Source of the DNA: DAOUAM01 sp034433305
Lineage (GTDB): Bacteria; Chloroflexota; Dehalococcoidia; Lucifugimonadales; DAOUAM01
Length of the DNA: 44,488 nucleotides
Assembly: GCA_034433305.1 (NCBI GenBank)
Contig: DAOUAM010000038.1
Span: 1 to 44,488, forward strand
Direction of reading: 5' to 3'
Within the stretch, counting starts at the first letter, position 1. Each line of letters starts with the position of its first letter. A program made the translations under genes and the position numbers. Of this stretch, positions 1 to 7,531 are shown in pieces. The notes beneath the pieces are model-generated. The model had not been told where the DNA came from, searched no databases, and saw only the letters and a program-made list of their open reading frames with translations.

Positions 1-491
1 ACCGATGTGGACGTGAACTCGTACATGAACTTCATCAGGGACACGTCCCACAGGTCGTCCACACCCACGATGACGACCGCCGTGTTCTCCGAACGGCGGT
101 CCAGGTCCTGGCTTATGCGCTGGGCTATCTCGCCAACGAAGCCGCTGACGATGTCCATTTTCTCAGCCAGGTTGCGGTAGCGGTACAGGATGCCCGGACT
201 GTTGGGGCCGTACTTCAGCGCCACGTCCCGCAGGTACTCGTAGGCCTCCGGGCTGAAGCCTTCCAGGTTCAGGGCATAGGTAGGAGTGACGATGGCCGGG
301 CGCTCTGCTATGACCCTGCCTGTCCTGATGACGCCCTCCTGCTTGCTGGAGTCAGCGTCCTGGTACACCGGCTGGGTGACCACGTAATAGGAGATGTTGG
401 TGACGCCAAATGTAGCCAACTGTTGCCTGGGATGGCGCACCACCCAGGTCTGCTCGATGGCCCGTCTCCAGTCGCGTTCGTCGTGGACCAT
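1..491 (-). CDS. Hypothetical protein, C-terminal part cut by window edge
   Basis: The reverse strand is open from an ATG at 491 to the left edge, giving 163 codons without a stop. The protein begins MVHDERDWRRAI and continues with plausible soluble-protein composition, for example FSPEAYEYLRDVALKYGPNSPG and a hydrophobic strand TAVVIVGVDDLWDVSLMKF near the visible end. I see no signal peptide or membrane segment and do not recognise the family. The start has only a weak purine-rich stretch (CAGGA) close upstream; no in-frame ATG or GTG lies just before it. It is divergent from the promoter at 612-640. The C-terminus is outside the window, so length and function cannot be judged. Confidence 0.7.
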   Translation of the reverse strand, partial: MVHDERDWRRAIEQTWVVRHPRQQLATFGVTNISYYVVTQPVYQDADSSKQEGVIRTGRVIAERPAIVTPTYALNLEGFSPEAYEYLRDVALKYGPNSPGILYRYRNLAEKMDIVSGFVGEIAQRISQDLDRRSENTAVVIVGVDDLWDVSLMKFMYEFTSTS

Positions 492-611
492 TGTCCTGCT
501 CTGTGCCTGGCACCACCAGTCTGGCGGTACCTCACTACCGATGCTAGATACCTGTGTTACCGGTGTCAAGTGGGCGCGGCCCAGAGGGCGACATCGCACC
601 ACGAAAAACTC

Positions 612-640
612 TTGACAAATCATCAACTTCGCATTAATAT
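612..640 (+). promoter_or_regulatory. Strong sigma70-like promoter
   Basis: A perfect -35 TTGACA at 612-617 and -10 TAATAT at 635-640 are separated by exactly 17 nt, in a local AT-rich patch unlike the GC-rich surroundings. The predicted start is near 647. No ORF with a usable start follows, so it most likely drives the RNA unit ending at 1094. Confidence 0.75.
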
Positions 641-646
641 TAACAC

Positions 647-1094
647 TGTCCCAAGTGATTGAGCGAAATGCTCAATGCCTCTGGAAGCAGCCGGTCCAAC
701 GGCAGCATTCCGGGGTGAAGGCTAGACCGCCAGTGGTCGAAGCCGTCAGGGCAGGCCAGCTCAGGCTGGCAAGTCTGTCGGGCAACGGCCACAGGTGGTC
801 ACGACGCCGGAACCATAAGGCCCGCTGAGGTTCTGCTGAAGTGGGCCAGTGAGGCGGCGAGCAAGTCCGGGGTCACTTGGGACATCTATTTTGTGGGCAC
901 TGGCCTGTAAAACAGGATTCGTCATGGCACCAATTCTGCTTGACAGGTCTTCGCACCACAGAATAGGCTTGGACGCATAAAAGTCCTGTAGGATTTCGCC
1001 GAATGCAGAAAGCCGCGGGGCGCGGCGCGGGCGACCGCGCTGGCACCGAGGGCCGGGACGTAGATAGGCGGTTCCGCGCGGGACTTTTATTTTT
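647..1094 (+). ncRNA. Candidate noncoding RNA of about 450 nt
   Basis: The segment lies between a consensus promoter (612-640) and a hairpin plus T-tract terminator (1071-1094) on the same strand. I find no convincing ORF with a start codon and ribosome binding site; an open frame ending near 910 lacks any ATG, GTG or TTG. Near the 5' end is a 7-bp hairpin, ATTGAGC/GCTCAAT with a GAAAT loop, at 658-676. A GCCGCG/CGCGGC hairpin lies near 1013-1028. Short matches to RNase P-like words (AAGTCCGGGG near 868, CACAGAATAGGCTTGG near 956) are too close together for a real RNase P RNA. It stops just short of the convergent gene at 1100. The class is unknown, and a decayed gene is the main alternative. 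Confidence 0.4.
1071..1094 (+). terminator. Intrinsic terminator
   Basis: GTTCC (1071-1075), loop GCGC, and GGGAC (1080-1084) form a 5-bp stem followed at once by TTTTATTTTT. It would end the plus-strand unit that starts near 647. The stem is short but the T-tract is strong. Confidence 0.55.
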
Positions 1095-1099
1095 GGGCG

Positions 1100-2068
1100 C
1101 TACTCCCTGGACTCGGGCTTGAGAGCGCCGATGAAGGGCAGGTTGCGGTACTTCTCCAGGTAGTCCAGGCCGTAGCCCACCACGAACTCGTCGGGCACCT
1201 CGAAGCCGACGTACTTGATGGGAATGTCCACCAGCCGGCGCGCGCGCTTGTCCAGCAGGGCGCATATCTCCAGGCTGGCCGGCCCCTTGGCCCTCAGGTG
1301 GCCCAGCAGGTAGTTGAGGGTCATGCCGCTGTCCACGATGTCTTCCACCAGGATAACGTCCCGCCCCGAGATGTCCAGGTCCAGGTCCTTGGTGATGTGA
1401 ACGCCATGGCCCCCGCCGTTGTAGCGGGAGATGGACATCATGTCCACCTCCACTGGCAGGGAGATTTCCCGCATCAGGTCGGACATGAAGCACAGCACCC
1501 CACGCAGCACCCCCACCAGCACAGGCTTCGTGTCCCTGTAGTCCAGCGAGATCTGCCGCCCCAGCTCCCCCACCCTCTGCTGGACCTGGCGTGCCGTAAA
1601 CAGCACCCGGTCTATGCCCGTGACCTCGGCCTGGGCCAGCGGCCCGAAGCCGTACTTGGCCAGCAGGCGATGGTAGTCCCGGCGGTACAGCAGCTTGATG
1701 TTGATGTCCGGGTAAAGCTCTCTCAGGCGACGGAGTTTGCGGTTCTTCTCGGTGACCAGGCTCTGCTTGAGGGTAGTAATCTCGATGTAGAGGTCGAGCT
1801 CGGGGAGGTAGAAGTCCGGGGTTAGCATTTCCACCACGCGGCCCTCTTCCCATCGGAGGGGAAAGGAGCGTGGCTCGTACTGCCACTTCACCCCATAGAA
1901 GTCGAGGATCTGGGCGAACTCCCGCTCGCTGGGGTGAGCGAAGGTCGGGAGCCTGGCTGGCGGTCCCGCCTCCTGGCGCGTCGTGGATGGGGCCTGCCCC
2001 TGGACCGCTAGCTGGTCACGACTGTCAGCCAACATGCGCCTCCGCCTGCATTGTGACTCCCATGACAA
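1100..2068 (-). CDS. PD-(D/E)xK nuclease-like domain fused to hypoxanthine phosphoribosyltransferase
   Basis: The C-terminal half (about residues 150-322) is an HPRT-type phosphoribosyltransferase. It carries the PRPP-binding motif VILVEDIVDSGMTL at 238-251, the GVLRG loop near 186-190 and the tail region DFVVGYGLDY-like (here DEFVVGYGLDY). This should convert hypoxanthine or guanine plus PRPP to IMP or GMP in purine salvage. The N-terminal part (about 43-140) reads like a small PD-(D/E)xK nuclease fold: a helix with E50, then YEP at 64-66, LTPDFYLPE at 82-90 and YIEITTLK at 94-101, so the usual E-x-K is E-I-T with K101 nearby. Typical HPRT is about 180 residues, so the extra 140 are real additional sequence. 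The start is taken as TTG at 2068, preceded by GGGAG at a 5-nt gap; an ATG at 2035 is an alternative. It lies 50 nt downstream of the cohesin-like gene on the same strand. Confidence 0.8.
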   Translation of the reverse strand: MSWESQCRRRRMLADSRDQLAVQGQAPSTTRQEAGPPARLPTFAHPSEREFAQILDFYGVKWQYEPRSFPLRWEEGRVVEMLTPDFYLPELDLYIEITTLKQSLVTEKNRKLRRLRELYPDINIKLLYRRDYHRLLAKYGFGPLAQAEVTGIDRVLFTARQVQQRVGELGRQISLDYRDTKPVLVGVLRGVLCFMSDLMREISLPVEVDMMSISRYNGGGHGVHITKDLDLDISGRDVILVEDIVDSGMTLNYLLGHLRAKGPASLEICALLDKRARRLVDIPIKYVGFEVPDEFVVGYGLDYLEKYRNLPFIGALKPESRE

Positions 2069-2118
2069 TAATACTCCCTGAGCGGCCAGCGCGCAAAGGG
2101 CAGCTTAGGCGCTAAAGA

Positions 2119-2712
2119 CTAGCACACTGGCAGCCTCACCACGGCCGCGCGAGGCGCCATGGGGCCGCCGCTGTCGTCGTCCATCTGTAGGACGCGCACT
2201 TGGAACTCGGCGGTGCCAGCCCTCAGGCCCTCCACCTGTAGCGTGGCCAGCGTGGTGCCGCTGGCTCCGCTCTGCGCCAGCTTCAGCAGGTCGGCCGCCG
2301 CAATCCGGATGGACGAGCCATTGGACAGGAAGTCCCGCGAAAGCCCGAAGCCAGGGAACTCCACCCCTGTGATGCGGGCGACCGTGGGGTCAGTGAGGCG
2401 GACCTCGATGTGGAAGCCGGCCAGCCCATCGGGCGCCTGGTCCAGCACCAGGGGCAAGGCAGCCGTGGCCCCAATGGGGATGCTTTCGCCCTGAAGCGTA
2501 AGCGTAAGTGGCCCTTCCAGGTCGGCAGACAGCGGCAGGACCTCTTCCCGCCCGGGGCTGCAGCCGGACACGGCCTCGCCAGGGGATGTGTTGGCCGTTG
2601 TGGTGACGGCCCTTACCAGGAGCCAGGTCAGCAGGGCCAGAGTGGAGATGGAAGCCACCACCCCACCCATCCGTATCGAGAGGAGCGCAGCAGACGTGGG
2701 CTTTGTACTCAC
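2119..2712 (-). CDS. Membrane-anchored cohesin-like domain protein
   Basis: The best start is GTG at 2712, because GGAGGT lies 6 nt upstream; a longer reading to 2832 would add 40 residues of poor composition. The 197-residue product has a short N-terminal tail, one hydrophobic segment (VVASISTLALLTWLLVRAV, about residues 18-36) and an extracytoplasmic domain. That domain has the pattern of a cohesin/carbohydrate-binding-like beta sandwich: GFHIEVRLTDPTVARITGVEFPG, followed by a final strand of the TAEFQVRVLQMDDDSG type. The chain ends in Cys. No dockerin is seen. It resembles the C-terminal domain of the lipoprotein at 34009-35049. A surface or adhesion role is inference. Confidence 0.65.
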   Translation of the reverse strand: MSTKPTSAALLSIRMGGVVASISTLALLTWLLVRAVTTTANTSPGEAVSGCSPGREEVLPLSADLEGPLTLTLQGESIPIGATAALPLVLDQAPDGLAGFHIEVRLTDPTVARITGVEFPGFGLSRDFLSNGSSIRIAAADLLKLAQSGASGTTLATLQVEGLRAGTAEFQVRVLQMDDDSGGPMAPRAAVVRLPVC

Positions 2713-2897
2713 GGGAGACCTCCAGCAGGCGCCCCACGCATGCTGCCGACGACCGGCTGGGCCATGCTGCCACAGCCCGCCGGCGCGGCGATTACCACCA
2801 GGAGTCAGCATACTGCAAGGCAGGCTGCACACTCATTCTAGCGCATTTCTAAATCCTCGGAGTGACAAAGTGTGAAAACACGCCAATTCAGGAGGGG

Positions 2898-2906
2898 TGC
2901 TATAAT
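2898..2906 (+). promoter_or_regulatory. Extended -10 promoter
   Basis: TGC directly precedes a perfect TATAAT (2901-2906), the extended -10 form. No good -35 is visible. It would start transcription near 2913, about 50 nt before the DUF503 gene. Confidence 0.5.
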
Positions 2907-2962
2907 GCTGGTGTGCCAGCCTCTCGCCATGGGGCGGGCCCTGTACCCGCCGGGAGGACAGG

Positions 2963-3256
2963 ATGAACGTCGGCATCTGCAAGGTGACCCTCCGCATCCC
3001 TGAGAACCACAGCCTCAAGGGAAAGCGCCGCGTCATAAACTCCCTGTGCGACCGTGTGCGCCACCGGTTCAACGTCTCCATCGCGGAGGTGGACGACAAC
3101 GACGTCTGGCAGATCGCCACGTTGGGGATAAGCTGCGTCAGCAACCACTCGCGCCACGCCGGCGAGGTATTGAACAACGTGGTCGCCTATATCGAAAGCA
3201 TCAAGGAAGACGTGGAGCTGCTGGACTACGAGCAGGAGACCATCTCCGGCTTCTAG
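2963..3256 (+). CDS. DUF503 (YlxP-like) family protein
   Basis: This 97-residue protein has the DUF503 signature throughout: MNVGICKVTLRIPENHSLKGKRR at the N-terminus, VRHRFNVSIAEVDDNDVWQ in the middle and a C-terminal segment ending in ISGF. Family members are about 90-100 residues, so it is full length. The family is cytoplasmic; the Bacillus member YlxP sits in the nusA-infB operon, but the function is not settled. GGGAGGACAGG directly before the ATG is a good ribosome binding site. The MrfA-like helicase gene begins 30 nt downstream, so the two are probably co-transcribed from the promoter at 2898-2906. Confidence 0.9.
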   Translation: MNVGICKVTLRIPENHSLKGKRRVINSLCDRVRHRFNVSIAEVDDNDVWQIATLGISCVSNHSRHAGEVLNNVVAYIESIKEDVELLDYEQETISGF

Positions 3257-3286
3257 CCTCAGCGGCCAGAGCCTGCTGGCCCTTTC

Positions 3287-5572
3287 ATGGACGTTGCTTC
3301 CTTTCTCAACAACCTGCGAGGCATGCCCTGGTACCGTGACCAGATAGTACACCACCAGGACATTCCGCCACGGTCGGCCATCCCCGGCGGCCTGGACAGG
3401 CCCCTGCACCCCACGCTGCGGCGCTCCCTGGACGCCCTGGGCATTGACTTCCTCTACTGGCACCAGGCCGAGGCCATCAACGCGCTGCGGCGGGGCGAGA
3501 ACGTCATAGTGTCCACGCCGGCCGCCAGCGGCAAGAGCCTGTGCTATCACCTGCCCGTCCTGGAGGCCCTGCTGGAAGACCGCTCCAGCCGGGCGCTGTA
3601 CATTTTCCCCACCAAGGCACTGGCCCAGGACCAGGCCAGGGGCCTGGCCCAGTTGCTGCCCGAGGGCGTCCGGGTGCGCCACGGCATATTCGACGGCGAC
3701 ACGCCTTCCCAGGACAGGGGCGAGATACGCCGCAGTTCCCAGATAATTCTCACCAACCCCGACATGCTGCACCTGGGCATCCTGCCCAACCACCGGGCCT
3801 GGTACCACGTGCTACGCGGGCTGCGCTACGTAGTCCTGGACGAGGCCCACGTGTACCGTGGCGTCTTCGGCTCCCACGTGGCCAACGTCCTGCGGCGGCT
3901 GCGGCGCATCTGCCAGCGGCTCGGCTGCCGGCCCCAGTTCATCCTCTGCTCGGCCACCATCGCCAACCCGGGCGAACACGCCCAGCGGCTGGTGGGCCTG
4001 CCCTTCCACGTGGTGGAGGAGGACGGCTCGCCCTACGGTGGCAAGGACTTCCTCTTCTGGGACCCGCCCATGATAGACATGGCCAGGGGCAGCCGCCGCA
4101 GCAGCAACAGCGAGGCCGTGCTCATATTCGCAGAGCTACTGCGCCGCCACGTGCGTACGCTGACCTTCGTGCGCAGCCGGCGCGCAGCCGAGCTACTGTA
4201 CATCTATGTCCGGGACCAGCTAAGGCTGTCCAGCCCCGCCGTCGCCAGCCGCGTCGCGCCCTACCGGGCCAGTTACCTGCCTGAGGACAGACGCCGCATC
4301 GAGCGCGATTTCTTCGAGGGGCGCCTGCTGGGGCTGACCACCACCAACGCCCTGGAGCTGGGCATAGACATCGGCGACCTGGACGCCACTATCCTGGTGG
4401 GCTACCCTGGCAGCACCGCCAGCACCTGGCAGCAGGCCGGCCGCAGCGGCCGGCGCGGGCACCGCGCCCTGAGCGTCCTGGTGGCCCTGGACAACCCCCT
4501 GGACCAGTACCTCATGCGCCACCCGGAGACCTTCTTTGGCAAGCCCATGGAGAGCGCCCGCATCTCTCCTGAAAATCCCTACATCCTCAGGCCACACCTG
4601 CTCTGCGCCGCCTACGAGGCGCCGCTGACCGAGGACGACCGCGACTTCTTCGGCCCCGGCATGGAGCAGCAGGCCCTGGCCCTGGCCGATGATGGCTTCC
4701 TGCGCAGGAAGGGCGAGCTGTGGCACCTGGAGCCTGGCGTGAGCTACCCTGCCCAGGACGTGAACATCAGGTCAACGTCGGGCCACTTCTACACCCTGGT
4801 GGAGCAGGACAGCGGCGTGGTCCTGGAGACGGTGGACGAGGCGTCGGCCTTCCTGGAGCTGCACCCGGGAGGCGTGTACCTGCACCAGGGTGAGTCCTAC
4901 CTTATCACCGACCTGGACCTGGAGTCGCGCACGGCCTATGCCGTCAAGACCGAGGTGCCCTACTACACCGAGGTCCGGGACTTCACCGACACGCGGGTAC
5001 TCAACGTCTTCAAGCACAAGTCGGCCGGCAGGACCACGGCCTACCTGGGCGAGGTGGAGGTGACCACCACCGTGCTGGGCTTCAAGCGCAAGGCCCACTT
5101 CACCGAGGAGGTGCTGGGTGAGGAGTACGTCAGCCTGCCGCCCATGAGCTACAACACCATCGCCTTGTGGTTCGACATCCCCAGGGACACGCTGGACCAC
5201 ATCCACGCCAGCAAGCTGGACCTGGCTGGCGGGCTGCATGCCACCGAGCACGCGGCCATCGGCGTGCTGCCTCTGTTCGCCCTGTGCGACCGCAGAGATA
5301 TAGGCGGCATCTCCACGCCCCTGCACCCGGACACAGGCAGACCCCAGGTCTTCATCCACGATGGCCACCCGGGTGGCGTGGGCATCGCCGAGCGTGGGTA
5401 CGAGGTCATAGAGGACCTGTGGCGGGCCACCCTGGACGTCATAGAAAACTGCCCCTGCGAGGCCGGCTGCCCGGGCTGCATCCAGTCGCCCAAGTGCGGC
5501 AACAACAACCAGCCGCTGGACAAGGCCGTGGCCAGGCTGGTGCTGCGCGACATCCTGGGCCTGCCTCGGTAG
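3287..5572 (+). CDS. MrfA/YprA-type DEAH-box helicase with zinc-binding C-terminus
   Basis: This 761-residue superfamily 2 helicase has motif I TPAASGKS (77-84), motif Ia FPTKALAQDQ, motif II DEAH (about 185-188), motif III CSATIANP, motif IV FVRSRRAAE, motif V NALELGIDIGDLDA and motif VI QAGRSGRRGHRA. The C-terminal DUF1998-like region ends in a four-cysteine cluster, CPCEAGCPGCIQSPKCG (about 723-739). This matches the zinc site of Bacillus MrfA (YprA), a 3'-5' helicase in mitomycin-lesion repair. The length is close to MrfA. No MrfB exonuclease gene is adjacent. The start at 3287 has no clear ribosome binding site. The gene ends 2 nt before the convergent rpsD stop. Confidence 0.88.
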   Translation: MDVASFLNNLRGMPWYRDQIVHHQDIPPRSAIPGGLDRPLHPTLRRSLDALGIDFLYWHQAEAINALRRGENVIVSTPAASGKSLCYHLPVLEALLEDRSSRALYIFPTKALAQDQARGLAQLLPEGVRVRHGIFDGDTPSQDRGEIRRSSQIILTNPDMLHLGILPNHRAWYHVLRGLRYVVLDEAHVYRGVFGSHVANVLRRLRRICQRLGCRPQFILCSATIANPGEHAQRLVGLPFHVVEEDGSPYGGKDFLFWDPPMIDMARGSRRSSNSEAVLIFAELLRRHVRTLTFVRSRRAAELLYIYVRDQLRLSSPAVASRVAPYRASYLPEDRRRIERDFFEGRLLGLTTTNALELGIDIGDLDATILVGYPGSTASTWQQAGRSGRRGHRALSVLVALDNPLDQYLMRHPETFFGKPMESARISPENPYILRPHLLCAAYEAPLTEDDRDFFGPGMEQQALALADDGFLRRKGELWHLEPGVSYPAQDVNIRSTSGHFYTLVEQDSGVVLETVDEASAFLELHPGGVYLHQGESYLITDLDLESRTAYAVKTEVPYYTEVRDFTDTRVLNVFKHKSAGRTTAYLGEVEVTTTVLGFKRKAHFTEEVLGEEYVSLPPMSYNTIALWFDIPRDTLDHIHASKLDLAGGLHATEHAAIGVLPLFALCDRRDIGGISTPLHPDTGRPQVFIHDGHPGGVGIAERGYEVIEDLWRATLDVIENCPCEAGCPGCIQSPKCGNNNQPLDKAVARLVLRDILGLPR

Positions 5573-5574
5573 CG

Positions 5575-6186
5575 CTACCTCCTGGAGTAGAACTCCACCA
5601 CCAGGGGAAGCTCGCAGAGCAGCGGCACCTCTCCCAGGCTGGGCAGGCGCAGCAGCCGGACCGAAAGCTCGTCCGGCGACAGCTCCAGGTATGGCGGCGG
5701 GCTGGCCGACCGGGCCGCCTCCAGCATGCCAGGAATGTGCCTGCTCTCCGGCCTCACCGACACCACGTCCCCTGGCGCTACCTGGTACGATGGCAGGTTG
5801 ACCCGCTGCCCGTTGACCAGGATATGGCGATGGGCCACAAACTGCCTGGCGGCATAGATAGTCGGTGCCAGCCCGCCTCGCATCACCACTGAGTCCAGTC
5901 GCGTCTCCAGGAGCTGAACCAGCACCTCGGTGGTCGTGCCGGGATGCTGCGAGGCCCGGCGGTAGAGGTTGCCAAGCTGGCGCTCGCTGAGATTGTACTG
6001 CGCCCGCAGCTTCTGCTTCTCCAGTAGCTGGCGCTTGTAGTCGGACATGCGGAAACGCCGGCCTCTGGCGGAAGGACCAGCCGCTCCGGGTGGATAGGGC
6101 TTACGGGACATCACCCGCGAGGCTTTGGGCGTCAGGGCGATGCCCAGCTTGCGGGAAAGCCTGGTCTTCGGGCCGGTGTACTTCAT
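5575..6186 (-). CDS. rpsD: 30S ribosomal protein S4
   Basis: The 203-residue product is a full-length S4. The N-terminus MKYTGPKTRLSRKLGI is followed by the basic region ending GRRFRMSDYKRQLLEKQKL and by the S4 RNA-binding domain, where AARQFVAHRHILVNGQRV (about residues 108-125) is the conserved core. It lacks the four-cysteine zinc motif at the N-terminus (the C-minus type). S4 initiates 30S assembly and is often autoregulated. Here it stands alone, away from rpsM-rpsK-rpoA, which is unusual but seen elsewhere. It is convergent with the helicase gene, 2 nt apart. The C-terminal third carries a proline-rich insertion-like stretch, ASPPPYLELSPDEL. Confidence 0.95.
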   Translation of the reverse strand: MKYTGPKTRLSRKLGIALTPKASRVMSRKPYPPGAAGPSARGRRFRMSDYKRQLLEKQKLRAQYNLSERQLGNLYRRASQHPGTTTEVLVQLLETRLDSVVMRGGLAPTIYAARQFVAHRHILVNGQRVNLPSYQVAPGDVVSVRPESRHIPGMLEAARSASPPPYLELSPDELSVRLLRLPSLGEVPLLCELPLVVEFYSRR

Positions 6187-6361
6187 GGCGGCCTCCAGTG
6201 AGAATACAGGCGCGCGGCACCTGCAACCCCAGTCTATACGGAGGCGACGCCATGCGACTGACTCATTGGGCCCACATAGCCGGGGCAGTCTTTGCTAGTC
6301 CCCTGGGGGCGTGGGCCAGTACGACGATGGAAGCCGCACCAGACTGGAAACGCCAGGAACC

Positions 6362-6390
6362 TTGAAGGACGTGCAGCGCTATGCTATCCT
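6362..6390 (+). promoter_or_regulatory. Promoter of tRNA-Pro
   Basis: TTGAAG (6362-6367) and TATCCT (6385-6390) have a 17-nt spacer. The predicted start is about 4 nt before the mature tRNA 5' end at 6401. Confidence 0.5.
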
Positions 6391-6400
6391 TAGCTACGGT

Positions 6401-6477
6401 CGGGGAGTGGCGCAGCTTGGTAGCGCACTTGCATGGGGTGCAAGGGGTCGCTGGTTCAAATCCAGTCTCCCCGACCA
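6401..6477 (+). tRNA. tRNA-Pro (GGG anticodon)
   Basis: A complete cloverleaf can be drawn: acceptor CGGGGAG/CTCCCCG, D-stem GCGC/GCGC, anticodon stem CTTGC/GCAAG with loop ATGGGGT (anticodon GGG, codon CCC), and T-stem GCTGG/CCAGT with loop TTCAAAT. The CGGGG acceptor start is typical of proline tRNAs. The CCA end (6475-6477) is encoded. Confidence 0.95.
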
Positions 6478-6622
6478 GATTTGTCTTTACCGTCCTGCCT
6501 TCCAGGGACAGCTATACACCAGGCCTACCTGAAGAGACCCTGCCCTTATAGCTGTACGGGCTACCATTGCGAGCTAAAGGCGAGTGTCTGGTGGGCCGCG
6601 CAGCCACACAGCAGGGTACATG

Positions 6623-7420
6623 CTATGCCATCGCCCTGACTAAAGGACGCACGGCCTCAACGAAATCGTGCAATCGGTCAATCATCCCGACATGACCGCC
6701 TGGCACCCGCACAACTTCGTTTCCCAGTCGCTCGGCAATCCATAAGCCGATCTCACCGAAGAATGGCGGACTCTCCTCTCCCACCAGTAGCTTGACCGGG
6801 ACCGATAAAGCCCGCAAGCGCTCCTCGTCTGGACGCCAGGACTCGAAGGTGCCGAACTCCAGGCCGAAGAAGACCTCCCCGTTATTGAGCATCCGCTGGA
6901 TGACAGGCCCAGGCAGGGGCCGGATGCTCTCGCCTGCGGCGAACCCCACGAACGCCTCCATGGCTGCGCGCGGCCCGCCCTTGGCCATGGCATCCTTGAT
7001 CATCGGCTGCATCACCACCATGACATCTTCCGGGTGCTGGAGTACGGACAGCAGGGCAGGCTCGTGCAACAGCGCCCCACGGAACAGGCGCTTGTGCTCC
7101 ATGACGGCGTACAGGGCGATGATAGCACCGCTGCTATTCCCTAACACCACCGCCGGTGCGACGTCCAGCGCCCGTACTAGCCCCGCGATATCCCTCGCCT
7201 GCTCCTCGCTCGACGTCCGGGTCCATCCCTCCGGTCGTGGGCTTCGTGAGTTCCCGCGCCTGTCGTAGGTAACTACCGTGAACTCGTCCGCCAGGGCATC
7301 GGCCAAGGGCTGCAGGTACCCGCCGTCGCCGCTGGCGCCCGGCACAAGCACCAGCGATGGGCCGGTCCCATGCACCTCGCAGTACAACCTCGTATCTCCG
7401 ATATCAACCAACCTGTTCAT
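6623..7420 (-). CDS. Alpha/beta hydrolase
   Basis: The 265-residue protein is a standard single-domain alpha/beta hydrolase. The oxyanion region is LVPGASGDGG (about 25-34), followed by TYDRRGNSRSPRP (51-63). The nucleophile elbow is GNSSG (94-98, Ser96) and the catalytic histidine lies in RVPGGHVGM near residue 243. Length and motif spacing match the haloperoxidase/esterase group. There is no signal peptide, so it is cytoplasmic. The substrate cannot be told from sequence. The ATG is preceded by a GGGGGAGGG-type purine run. It lies downstream of the HD-GYP/LuxR gene on the same strand, with about 110 nt between them. Confidence 0.88.
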   Translation of the reverse strand: MNRLVDIGDTRLYCEVHGTGPSLVLVPGASGDGGYLQPLADALADEFTVVTYDRRGNSRSPRPEGWTRTSSEEQARDIAGLVRALDVAPAVVLGNSSGAIIALYAVMEHKRLFRGALLHEPALLSVLQHPEDVMVVMQPMIKDAMAKGGPRAAMEAFVGFAAGESIRPLPGPVIQRMLNNGEVFFGLEFGTFESWRPDEERLRALSVPVKLLVGEESPPFFGEIGLWIAERLGNEVVRVPGGHVGMIDRLHDFVEAVRPLVRAMA

Positions 7421-7531
7421 ATCGCCCTCCCCCTTTCATGGTGACGTCCGGACTGGGTGGACATCCCTGGACATAGCATGCGCCGCCCCGGCGGCGGTCG
7501 CATCGGGCGATCGCCCCATCTTTAGCAGAGG

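Noticed and set aside
862..975. RNase P RNA-like words (AAGTCCGGGG and CACAGAATAGGCTTGG)
   Set aside because: They are only about 90 nt apart, whereas in RNase P RNA the matching elements are roughly 300 nt apart. The surrounding pairing was not found.
4435..4455. GC-rich palindrome in the helicase gene
   Set aside because: The 9-bp arms encode the conserved motif VI AGRSGRR, and Gly/Arg codons in GC-rich DNA explain the symmetry.
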